Notes: generated from the letters alone by a model not told the origin. A DNA stretch of 12,637 bases from JAAYZK01 sp964535025 (GCA_964535025.1 CAZHRW010000081.1:1-12637); one strand, 5' to 3'. Shown: positions 1-6,182, counted from the first letter of the stretch. A program made the numbers and translations.

Positions 1-130
1 GCCGTCGCCGCCCTCGCCGCGGCGCCTCGGCGTCGCCCTGCGCTCACCCCGTCCGCGCGCCGCGCCCGCCGCGGCGCGCCGCGGTGGGCTCGAGCTTAAT
101 TTGTGCTATTATAGCTCTCTCCAGCCCCGC
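1..130. other. GC-extreme left edge with perfect 16-base palindrome
   Basis: The first roughly 95 bases are almost pure G and C, and several frames are open simply because of composition, so no partial gene is called. A perfect self-complementary 16-mer, CCGCGGCGCGCCGCGG, lies at 69-84. Immediately after it (about position 95) the composition switches abruptly to A/T-richer DNA. The palindrome could be part of the 3' hairpin of a gene to the left of the window, but it has no loop and no T-tract follows it, so no terminator is claimed. Confidence applies to the description only. Confidence 0.4.
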
Positions 131-256
131 CACCACAAAATCGCGCCGATGTTCAATAAAGTACGCCCGCGGCCGCACAATCTCGCACGATCGCTTCATA
201 ATCTGGTATGCTGGCTCAATAATATTAACCCTTCGTTGAACATTCTGTTCGCTTGC
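131..256 (+). repeat. Array A: six degenerate 21-base units
   Basis: Six consecutive units start at exactly 131, 152, 173, 194, 215 and 236. In each, the first 12 bases follow a loose pattern (about NTN-[AC]A[CT]-A[AT][AT]-NTN) and the last 9 are unrelated and more GC-rich. Base 7 is A, base 9 is A or T and base 11 is T in all six. Read in the frame of the repeat, the units give HHKIAPM, FNKVRPR, PHNLARS, LHNLVCW, LNNINPS and LNILFAC, i.e. a hydrophobic-[HN]-[NK]-[LIV] pattern every seven residues. Only a short TTG-initiated frame (101-292) would encode them, and it has no clear ribosome binding site. I cannot say whether the constraint is on DNA, RNA or protein. Unit 5 is followed directly by unrelated CCCCCGGAG sequence. 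Confidence 0.6.
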
Positions 257-287
257 CCCCGGAGCCGTGACGAGCCCGGAAATGCCA

Positions 288-413
288 CCTGACAAAATGC
301 GGCGGCAGCTTCATAAAGTAACGGACTCCGTGAATAAACTGTCGCTCACGGTTAACAATCTGCGCGATCTGGCCACTATTCTTCACCGTTCCATGAACAT
401 TCTTCTCCCGGAC
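288..413 (+). repeat. Array B: second set of six 21-base units
   Basis: Six units start at 288, 309, 330, 351, 372 and 393, 31 bases after array A ends. They keep the same fixed positions as array A (A at 7, A/T at 9, T at 11). The translated units are PDKMRRQ, LHKVTDS, VNKLSLT, VNNLRDL, ATILHRS and MNILLPD. The units correspond one to one with array A: K at position 3 in the first two, I at position 3 in the last, and GTA as the fourth codon in the second unit of both. This suggests duplication of the whole 126-base block, or a position-specific constraint. The reading frame differs from that of array A (the offset between arrays is 157 bases), so the two cannot be one uninterrupted coding repeat. 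Confidence 0.6.
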
Positions 414-737
414 ACCCCCGTTTACCCGTCCCTGTTAGCTTGGGTACTCTGCGCAAGCCGCACAAGGGGCGGTGTCTGGGTAGGATGCCGCGCGCGAGCA
501 TCTATGTGGGGACAGTAGAGGCCCAAATCCCGCGATTGCGAACATGTCGGCGTTAAGCTGGGTAATTCGGGCAAGCTGGGGGAATTGAGTTTTCGGAGAA
601 TTCGGAGAATTCGGGTTTTATGCCGTTTAAACTGGGTAATCTGTCGGATTATTCGGGTTTTATGCCGGGGCGGCGGGCCGTTTTCGGCGTGCGTTGGGGG
701 CTGTCCTGTCCCCCATAGTGGCGGTCGCGGCGGCCCC
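414..737. other. Gene-free stretch with short direct repeats
   Basis: No gene is supported here. A T/G-rich part (about 552-667) contains (TTCGGAGAA) twice in tandem plus a partial third copy (592-615). It also has an exact 17-base direct repeat, ATTCGGGTTTTATGCCG, at 609-625 and 651-667, i.e. 42 bases apart, and the shared 9-mer CTGGGTAAT at 558 and 632. Just downstream of the minus-strand hydrolase gene lie a GCCGTTTTCGGC palindrome (about 679-690) and a G5...C5 hairpin (about 696-714). Neither is followed by a T-tract on the minus strand, so no intrinsic terminator is called for that gene. Confidence 0.45.
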
Positions 738-2402
738 TCAGCCGCCGCGGCGGAGGCCGTCGCCGATCGCCCAGAAGCCCTCCAGCTCGCAGGGGAGCTT
801 GCCGGTGATGGGGATTCGCCCGAGCAGGGCCTTCGCCGCCGCCCGCTGGCTGGCCGGGCAGGGGCTGTAGGTGACGAGGTAGGGGTCCATGAACGGCAGC
901 TCGTAGAGGTGGTAGGGGTTGGAAAAGCTTATCCACACAGGGGTTGTGTCCGGATGGGCGATGGGAAAGCCGCTCATCACGCAGCGGGAGGTCGGGCCGT
1001 GGATCCGCGTGGTGTTCCAGCCGTACTGAACGGGGTAGTAAAACGCCGTCACGACCACGTCGAACTCCCCGGCCGCCACGCGGTCATGGATGACGTCGGT
1101 CTGCGGATCGCGGATGAACGTCACATCGCAACCGCCTTCCTGCAAGGCGCTTACAAAAACGTCCGGCGTGAACCGCTCCGGCGGCTGGTTGGTGATCAAC
1201 ACCACCGCCACACGCGCTCCGCCGGCCAGGTCCACCGGCACCCGCCCGGCGGTGTCCCGCACCAGCGTCACCGACCGCTCGGCCAGAACCTCGGCGTCGG
1301 CGCGGCCGGGCAGTGCGCGGTAGACCTTGCCGCACGTGGGCCCGTCGACCACCCGCTCGTCCTGGAGGCCCAGGCGGGCTTTAAGGGACAGCACGCGTCG
1401 GACCGACGCCTCGATCGCCGCGGCGTCCAGCTCGCCGTGTTCGACACAACCTTGGAGATAGTCGAGGGTTGCGTTCACATTGCGAACGAAGATGATCACG
1501 TCGTTGCCGGCGGCCATCGCCAGGCGGTAGCGCTCGAGCTGGCGGTGGCGGTAGCTCACGCCGCCCATGTTCAGCGCGTCGGAGACGATCACGCCCTCGA
1601 AGCCCATGCGTTTGCGGAGGACCTCGCTGATCAGCGGACGGCTGACCAGGGCCGGGACGGGGTTGCGCGGGTCGCCGCCGGCCGGGTCGAGCGACGGTAA
1701 GCCTATGCACGACACCATGATAGACCACACGCCCGCGTCGATCGCCGCCTGGAAGGGCACGGCGCTGTTGGCCTGCCACGCCTCGGCCGTCAGCGGGTTG
1801 ACCAGCGTCATGAGGTGCTGGTCGCGGTCGTCGAAGCCGTCGCCGGGGAAATGCTTGGCGCAGGCGGCGAGGCCGCCGGCTTGCATGGCGGCGATCTGGG
1901 CGACGGCGAGTCGCGCAACAGCTTGCGGGTCACGACCATACGAATCGACCTGCCGCTGGTAGTCCTTGACGGCGGCCAGGTCGACGATGGGCCCGAACGC
2001 CCAGTTGTACCCCGCCGCGGTCGCCTCGGCGGCGATCGAGCGGCCCATCGCCGCGGCGAGGGCCTCATCGCCGGCGGCGCCGAGGGCCATCTGGCCGGGC
2101 CAGGCGACGGCCTCGGCGATCCGCGGGCCGCACCCGGCCTCGAAGTCGCCGGTCAGCAGTAACGGAACCTTTGCTGCTTCCTGGGCTTCCGTCGCGCGCT
2201 CGCGGATGGCCTCCACCGATCCGCCGAAGAGGTGACCGCCGCCGATCCCCGTCGTCGAGACGAAATCGGCGATCGACAACGGCGCGGCGGTGTGCTCGGT
2301 GAGCATCGGCACGATGAGCTGGGCGATCCGCTCGCGGAGTGTCAGATCAGCCAGCGTCGCGTCGACCCAGCGCTGCTGGGCGTCGGTCAGGGGCTCGAGC
2401 AT
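738..2402 (-). CDS. Glycoside hydrolase family 3, NagZ-like (beta-N-acetylhexosaminidase type)
   Basis: The 554-residue protein fits a two-domain GH3 enzyme: an N-terminal TIM barrel (about 10-345) and an alpha/beta/alpha sandwich (about 375-540) ending in the usual GKLP segment (534-537). Motifs visible are KHFPGDG at 183-189 and VIVSDALNMGG at 271-281, where D275 is the expected nucleophile. The D-x-H acid/base pair typical of NagZ-type members appears as D194-Q-H196, with Gln where Ser is usual. Established family roles are release of terminal GlcNAc (peptidoglycan recycling, chitin oligomers) and, in some members, phosphorolysis; the substrate here is not known. There is no signal peptide, so it is probably cytoplasmic. 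The start is fixed by a strong Shine-Dalgarno GGGAGGAG 7 bases upstream. It lies 3 bases after the transporter stop and is probably co-transcribed with it. Confidence 0.9.
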   Translation of the reverse strand: MLEPLTDAQQRWVDATLADLTLRERIAQLIVPMLTEHTAAPLSIADFVSTTGIGGGHLFGGSVEAIRERATEAQEAAKVPLLLTGDFEAGCGPRIAEAVAWPGQMALGAAGDEALAAAMGRSIAAEATAAGYNWAFGPIVDLAAVKDYQRQVDSYGRDPQAVARLAVAQIAAMQAGGLAACAKHFPGDGFDDRDQHLMTLVNPLTAEAWQANSAVPFQAAIDAGVWSIMVSCIGLPSLDPAGGDPRNPVPALVSRPLISEVLRKRMGFEGVIVSDALNMGGVSYRHRQLERYRLAMAAGNDVIIFVRNVNATLDYLQGCVEHGELDAAAIEASVRRVLSLKARLGLQDERVVDGPTCGKVYRALPGRADAEVLAERSVTLVRDTAGRVPVDLAGGARVAVVLITNQPPERFTPDVFVSALQEGGCDVTFIRDPQTDVIHDRVAAGEFDVVVTAFYYPVQYGWNTTRIHGPTSRCVMSGFPIAHPDTTPVWISFSNPYHLYELPFMDPYLVTYSPCPASQRAAAKALLGRIPITGKLPCELEGFWAIGDGLRRGG

Positions 2403-2405
2403 GGG

Positions 2406-3347
2406 TCAGCTCCTCCCGCGGGCCAGGTGGGCCGCGATGAACGAGTCGGTCAGTAACTGTAGAAAATGAAATACGATACACACGATGACCGCCCCGGCCC
2501 CCACGCCCGGCAGGGCCGTCAGCACCCCGAGGGCGACCGGGAGGGTCTTCTGCGAGCCGACAAACAGCATCGCCCGCCGCTGAGACGGCCCCAGCCGCAG
2601 CGGGACACTCCCCGCCACGCACGCGGCCATCAGCACCAGGTGCACGGTCAACCCGCCGACGGCCATCAGGCCGAGCGTCGATAAGCTCAGCGAAAGCAGA
2701 TCGTTGCGCTTCATCATGCAGGAGATCCACACCGTCAGGATCACGCACGTGCTGGGGATGTATTTCATCGCCGGCGCCAGCCCCCGGCCGCCGACGAGCC
2801 GCTTGGCCAGCCCGCCGACGAGGAACGGCGCCAGGACCCACAGCATCAGCTTCGTCAGCAGGGCCGCCGAGTCGACCGCCACGCCGGCCTCGCCCGGCGC
2901 CCGCGGTGCGGCCCAGGCGAGCATGAAGGGGATGGCAAAGACGCCGACGAGGTTGATCCCGACCGTTAACATCAGCGCCCACAAGCCGTTGCCGCCCGCG
3001 ACCTCGGTGAGGACAATCCCCGACGACAGCGTCGGCGGCATCGCCGCCATCACCACCAGCCCCAGCGCCACCGCCGCCGGCAGGCCGTACAGCTCGGCCA
3101 CGCCGCGACCCAGCCACGGGCCGGCCCCCAACGTCAGCACCGCGACGGTCGCGAAGGTCAGCGGGAAGGTCCATCCGCGGGGGGCCTCGCTCAGGCGGGT
3201 CTGGTAACCGTTGACCAGGAAGATGGTTATCACCAGCCACGGCCGAAACCACCCCAGGGCCGCCACCACGCCCGCCGGCAGCGGGACAGCCAGGGCCGCG
3301 GCGATCGCGGCCACCAATCCGATCGGCAGGAACAGTCGTTTGAACAT
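2406..3347 (-). CDS. SBF-like family transporter (bile acid:Na+ symporter superfamily)
   Basis: A 313-residue, very hydrophobic protein with about nine to ten membrane segments, the usual size for the SBF-like (YfeH/PF13593-type) branch of the bile acid:sodium symporter superfamily. Supporting motifs are PPTLSSGIVLTEVAGGN (104-120, the unwound-helix region of the first half) and GSQKTLP (264-270) in the second half. Family members are inner-membrane secondary carriers of organic anions; the substrate here is unknown. The frame is open further upstream, to an ATG at 3485. However, that extension is polar and Cys/Arg-rich, whereas ATG 3347 (MFKRLFLPIG) opens directly on the first membrane helix and has GAGGA about 9 bases upstream, so I chose 3347. 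It is the first gene of a likely operon with the GH3 hydrolase, hinting at uptake or export of a compound handled by that enzyme. Confidence 0.87.
   Translation of the reverse strand: MFKRLFLPIGLVAAIAAALAVPLPAGVVAALGWFRPWLVITIFLVNGYQTRLSEAPRGWTFPLTFATVAVLTLGAGPWLGRGVAELYGLPAAVALGLVVMAAMPPTLSSGIVLTEVAGGNGLWALMLTVGINLVGVFAIPFMLAWAAPRAPGEAGVAVDSAALLTKLMLWVLAPFLVGGLAKRLVGGRGLAPAMKYIPSTCVILTVWISCMMKRNDLLSLSLSTLGLMAVGGLTVHLVLMAACVAGSVPLRLGPSQRRAMLFVGSQKTLPVALGVLTALPGVGAGAVIVCIVFHFLQLLTDSFIAAHLARGRS
2410..2417 (-). promoter_or_regulatory. Strong ribosome binding site of the GH3 gene
   Basis: On the minus strand GGGAGGAG stands 7 bases before the ATG at 2402. It lies inside the last codons of the upstream transporter gene, whose TGA stop is at 2406-2408. 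It decides the hydrolase start and suggests independent, efficient initiation within a shared transcript. Confidence 0.75.
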
Positions 3348-3424
3348 GGCGGCGGGTCCTCGGTTCGATCCGACGTTGAGGCATGAGCTAACGCCAAACG
3401 CCCCCGCGAGGCAAGACGGCAGTT

Positions 3425-3458
3425 CGCCGCAAATCCCTCCCCGCCGCAAATCCCTCCC
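3425..3458. repeat. Perfect 17-base tandem duplication in the transporter leader
   Basis: CGCCGCAAATCCCTCCC occurs twice without a gap (3425-3441 and 3442-3458). On the minus strand, which is the sense of the downstream transporter gene, each copy reads GGGAGGGATTTGCGGCG and so carries a Shine-Dalgarno-like GGGAGGGA in the 5' leader, about 80-110 bases before the start codon. No start codon at useful spacing follows, so the function is unknown. Confidence 0.7.
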
Positions 3459-3479
3459 GGCCGCAGAGCGACAGACCCC

Positions 3480-3600
3480 CTTCATCCTCTTTGGGCTGTG
3501 TTCTTAGCTCTTGGTGCCGCTCTGCCTTTGTGCTCTTTGTGACGGTCTCTGTCGTCAACCCCGGCACCAGGCAAGCGATTACGAAAATGGGCCGCGATCC
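3480..3600. other. T-rich gene-free stretch upstream of the transporter
   Basis: This stretch lies between the 17-base repeat and the terminator of the candidate small RNA. Its plus strand is rich in TTTG/TCTTTGTG/GTCTCTG words (about 3482-3556), resembling a loosely repeated intergenic motif I have seen in several bacterial genomes. A minus-strand TTGACG (3553-3558) could be a -35 element for the transporter operon, but no good -10 follows at normal spacing. No promoter is claimed. Confidence 0.3.
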
Positions 3601-3603
3601 CCC

Positions 3604-3643
3604 TAAAAAAGACGAGCCCGATCCCATCGAGGAACCGGGCTCG
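3604..3643 (-). terminator. Intrinsic terminator on the minus strand
   Basis: Read on the minus strand, CGAGCCCG and CGGGCTCG (plus positions 3636-3643 and 3613-3620) form an 8-bp GC-rich stem. The loop can be tightened by an inner TCC/GGA pair. TC and six T's follow (plus-strand A's 3605-3610). No T-tract follows on the plus strand, so it acts in the minus direction. No protein gene lies upstream of it on that strand, which points to a separate short transcript. Confidence 0.82.
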
Positions 3644-3913
3644 CCATGAAGCTCATCAGGCCGACGGTCGGGGGAGGGGGAGGGCCCAACCGTCGAGCCA
3701 AAGGAGCCTCACTATCGTTCACGCGGCCCCAACGCGCTCTAAGCAGCGCGATCACCGCACACTACGCGGCCCACGGGAGCCACAGCGCTATGTATCCTTC
3801 GTACGAGCGAGCGATCGCCACAGCACCCGAGCAGCGCCCCGCGGCGGGCATCCCTTCCCGGCTGGATCCGCCGCCGAGTCGAGCGCAAACAAGGGCTTCG
3901 GCGCGAACCACTC
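3605..3913 (-). ncRNA. Candidate small RNA, about 310 nt, family not recognised
   Basis: The candidate is bounded by a good sigma-70-type promoter (3920-3947) and a strong intrinsic terminator (3604-3643) on the same strand, with no credible coding frame between them. Local hairpins seen: 7+4 bp at 3841-3874 (GCGGCGG/CCGCCGC, then ATCC/GGAT after a 2-base bulge), 6 bp at 3733-3750 (CGCGCT/AGCGCG, 6-base loop), and 7 bp at 3662-3695 (CGACGGT/ACCGTCG). The last has a 20-base loop rich in CCCTCCCCC, able in principle to pair with Shine-Dalgarno sequences. I looked for hallmarks of tmRNA, RNase P RNA, SRP RNA and 6S RNA and did not find them. A 29-codon frame beginning MPAAGRCSG exists, but its ATG is buried in the first hairpin. 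The identity as an RNA gene is inferred from boundaries and structure only. Confidence 0.45.
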
Positions 3914-3919
3914 AACTTC

Positions 3920-3947
3920 AGTATATCGCGATCCTGGATTTCGCCAA
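3920..3947 (-). promoter_or_regulatory. Sigma-70-type promoter of the candidate small RNA
   Basis: On the minus strand TTGGCG (plus 3942-3947) is followed, after 16 bases, by TATACT (plus 3920-3925), matching the -35 consensus at 4 of 6 and the -10 consensus at 5 of 6 positions. Transcription would start near 3913. The region is A/T-richer than its surroundings. It faces away from the export operon. Confidence 0.5.
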
Positions 3948-4166
3948 GTGAAAAACGCCGCATTTTCCGCCGCGATCGAAAGATAAACCTCCCGGGGCGG
4001 ATCAACCCTTCCGCCGGGCGGGTCACGCCGCCGTCACTGCGGCGTACCCGTAGTGTTCGCAGATGCTTATAACATGATCGGCGGCGGCGGCCGCCGCCCC
4101 ATTGCCGACGGTCGGCCGCGGCGGCCGTGCAATGGCGTGCGGTTTTTTGCGTTAGACGGGTGGCGA

Positions 4167-4194
4167 TTGCACAGGCGTTTAGCTAGCATAGACA
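4167..4194 (+). promoter_or_regulatory. Likely promoter of the export operon
   Basis: TTGCAC (4167-4172), a 16-base spacer and TAGACA (4189-4194) resemble a sigma-70 promoter, placing the transcript start near 4201 and giving a leader of about 70 bases before the TTG start at 4269. The match is moderate. If right, it rules out the GTG at 4053, which would lie upstream of the transcript. Between 3948 and 4166 I see no gene and no other clear signal. Confidence 0.35.
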
Positions 4195-4256
4195 TCCTTG
4201 CTGGTGCTGTGCAGATGGGCTCCGGCGACGTGCTCCCCGACAGCGGCGACGAAGTT

Positions 4257-4261
4257 GAGGA
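4257..4261 (+). promoter_or_regulatory. Ribosome binding site supporting a TTG start for the TolC-like gene
   Basis: GAGGA lies 7 bases before TTG 4269. The other in-frame starts, GTG 4053 and ATG 4215, have no comparable site. The site also places the start right before a lipoprotein signal peptide. Confidence 0.5.
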
Positions 4262-4268
4262 CCTTCCT

Positions 4269-6182
4269 TTGGGACGGATCGGCGGTTCCAAGCAGACCCT
4301 AGCGCTCGGCGCGTGGCTCGGCGCGATCGGCATGATCGCTCTAACCGGTTGTACTCCAGCCCATTACGCCGAGCAGGCCGACAAGGCGGCCTACGGGCTC
4401 ATCGAGGAAAAGCAGGATGCCGCCCTCGGCGGCCCGCGGTCATTCACGATCGACGGCGACATCCTCGACGTCGCCGCGGTCGATGGCCAATCGCGGCTCA
4501 TGCTGCGGGGCGAGCCGCTGCCGGTCGGCGATGAGCCCATCCGCCTGGTGTCGTTGTCGGAGTGTCTCGAAATCGCCTCCCTGGCCAGCCCCCAGTTCCA
4601 GGATGAGAAGGAAGCCCTGTATATCGAGGCACTTGCGCTGGCCAACGTTCGCCACGACTGGTCGGGCTTCTTCGGGTCGCTGACGGGTCTGGTCAGCCAC
4701 GAGAAGGGTTTCGACGGCGCCGAGACCAACAGCCTCGAGGGCGAACTCGATGTCGGCTTCGCCCGGCGATTCGCCCAGGGCGGGTTGGTGACCCTCGGGG
4801 CGGGATTGACGCTATTTTCTGATCTGACAGGGATTAACAACACCGAGTTCGGCTCGTCCCTCACCGCCGAGCTCACCCAGCCGCTGTGGCGCGGGGCCTG
4901 GCGGGACATCGCCTACGAGGACCTCTACCGCGCCGAGCGGGACCTGGCGATCAGCGTCCTGGAGTACGAGCGGTTCACCCAAACCTTCAGCACGCGGATC
5001 ACCGCCGACTTCTACCAGGTGCTCCAGGACCTCGACACGCTCAACAACGAGCAGGCCAATATCACCCGCCTCCAGCAGGCGTTACGGCGAACGCAGGTGC
5101 AGGTTGAAGGGGGACAGGTCTCGCGGATCGAGCAGGACCAGACCGAGAAGAACCTCCTCGACGCCCAGGTCCGCCTCGCACGGCTTCGCCAGGCGTACCG
5201 CACGAGCCTCGACCGCTTCAAGATCACGATGGGCCTGTCCACCGCGGTCAACGTCGCTCCCGACCCGACGGAGCTGGCGGCCCTGGGCCGCCGGGGCCCG
5301 GCGGCGATCCCCCTGGTCGACGAGGCGGCCCTGGCCGCCGCCGCCGAGCGGGCCGCCGCGGCCGCCGCCGCCGAATTCGACGCCCGGACCGCCGACGACG
5401 ACGCGGCCGGGCAGGGCGTGCGGGAGGCGTTCATTCGCCGCCTGGCCGACGTGGCTTATAATGAGGCGCTGGAAGCGCAGGTCGACGCGGCGGCCGAGCG
5501 GGCGGTCGAGATCGCCCTGCACACCCGCCCGGCCGTGCTGCGGGGACGGGTGGCCGTGCGGGACGCCGGGCGCGATGTGCTGATCGCGGCCGACCAGTTC
5601 AACCCCCGCGTGGACCTGACGGCGCGCATCGGCACCGAGGGCACGAAGCCCCGTGAGCCGTTCCGCGTAAACTTCGGCCGTAACGAGCGATACGCCGAAT
5701 TGCTGGTGGACTACCCGCTGGACCAGACGGACAATCGCGACGCCTACCGCCTGGCGCTGATCGCCGAGGCCCGCCAGCTGCGGGACTATACCACGCTGAT
5801 CGACACCGTGCGGCTGGATGTGGTCGACACCTACCGCAGCCTGATCCGCGCCCGTCGGACGTATGATCTTCAGTTGCGCAACGTCGCCGTCGCCGAGCGC
5901 CGCCAGCGGCTGGCGGCCCTGGAGCAGGCCGAGGGTCAGGCCTCGGCGCGTGATGTACTGGAAGCGGAAGAGGGCCTGCGGGACGCCCAGAACGGGCTGA
6001 CCGACGCGTTGGTGGGTTACGAGACCACCCGCATCGAATTCCTGGCCTCGCTGGGGCTGCTGGACGTGGACGCCGACGGGCAATACCAGGAGCGCCGCGA
6101 CCCCATGCGGTTCACACGATTGAGCGACTACTATGGAAGCATCGACATCGAAACAGCCGACACGCCGCCCGTCGGGCCGTAA
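4269..6182 (+). CDS. TolC-like outer-membrane efflux lipoprotein
   Basis: From TTG 4269 the protein has 637 residues and begins MGRIGGSKQ, a hydrophobic core and the lipobox LTGC (Cys28), so it is exported and lipidated. Two outer-membrane-efflux (OEP) repeats follow. The first includes the segment LTQPLWRGAWRD and long helices with NNEQANITRLQQALRR. The second includes VDYPLDQTDNRDAYRLALIAEARQL and the heptad-rich stretch up to about residue 600. It should trimerise as the channel of the exporter encoded downstream. It is longer than usual (TolC relatives are about 430-500 residues), partly through an Ala-rich insert (about 330-375) between the repeats. The frame is open back to GTG 4053, but those residues are Arg/Gly-rich and unlike a leader. 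Its last 50 bases overlap the adaptor gene. Confidence 0.88.
   Translation: MGRIGGSKQTLALGAWLGAIGMIALTGCTPAHYAEQADKAAYGLIEEKQDAALGGPRSFTIDGDILDVAAVDGQSRLMLRGEPLPVGDEPIRLVSLSECLEIASLASPQFQDEKEALYIEALALANVRHDWSGFFGSLTGLVSHEKGFDGAETNSLEGELDVGFARRFAQGGLVTLGAGLTLFSDLTGINNTEFGSSLTAELTQPLWRGAWRDIAYEDLYRAERDLAISVLEYERFTQTFSTRITADFYQVLQDLDTLNNEQANITRLQQALRRTQVQVEGGQVSRIEQDQTEKNLLDAQVRLARLRQAYRTSLDRFKITMGLSTAVNVAPDPTELAALGRRGPAAIPLVDEAALAAAAERAAAAAAAEFDARTADDDAAGQGVREAFIRRLADVAYNEALEAQVDAAAERAVEIALHTRPAVLRGRVAVRDAGRDVLIAADQFNPRVDLTARIGTEGTKPREPFRVNFGRNERYAELLVDYPLDQTDNRDAYRLALIAEARQLRDYTTLIDTVRLDVVDTYRSLIRARRTYDLQLRNVAVAERRQRLAALEQAEGQASARDVLEAEEGLRDAQNGLTDALVGYETTRIEFLASLGLLDVDADGQYQERRDPMRFTRLSDYYGSIDIETADTPPVGP

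Noticed and set aside
1..99. Possible 3' end of a gene running in from the left (stop TAA at 97-99 in frame 1)
   Set aside because: All three plus frames are open here because of extreme GC content, and the translated text is Ala/Arg/Pro low complexity, so a gene end cannot be supported.
131..413. Interpretation of the 21-base arrays as a CRISPR
   Set aside because: The repeat is too short and degenerate, there is no repeat/spacer structure of normal size, and no cas genes are in view.
585..1700. Long plus-strand open frame of 371 codons
   Set aside because: It is antisense to the GH3 gene, low in hydrophobic pattern and Arg/Gly/His-rich, as expected for the mirror of a GC-rich gene.
3362..3371. 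GGTTCGATCC, resembling a tRNA T-loop
   Set aside because: Only a 4-bp arm can form, and no acceptor, D or anticodon arms are present around it.
3653..3659. CTGATGA on the minus strand, resembling the core of a hammerhead ribozyme
   Set aside because: No GAAA follows a stem II at the required place and no cleavage-site stem is seen; a seven-base match is expected by chance.
3646..3951. Plus-strand 101-codon frame beginning MKLIRPTVGG
   Set aside because: No ribosome binding site, the composition is unlike a protein, and it lies antisense to the candidate small RNA.
3739..4026. Minus-strand 95-codon frame beginning MTRPAEGLIR
   Set aside because: It would start upstream of the only good promoter on that strand, has no Shine-Dalgarno site, and its Arg-rich sequence shows no domain.
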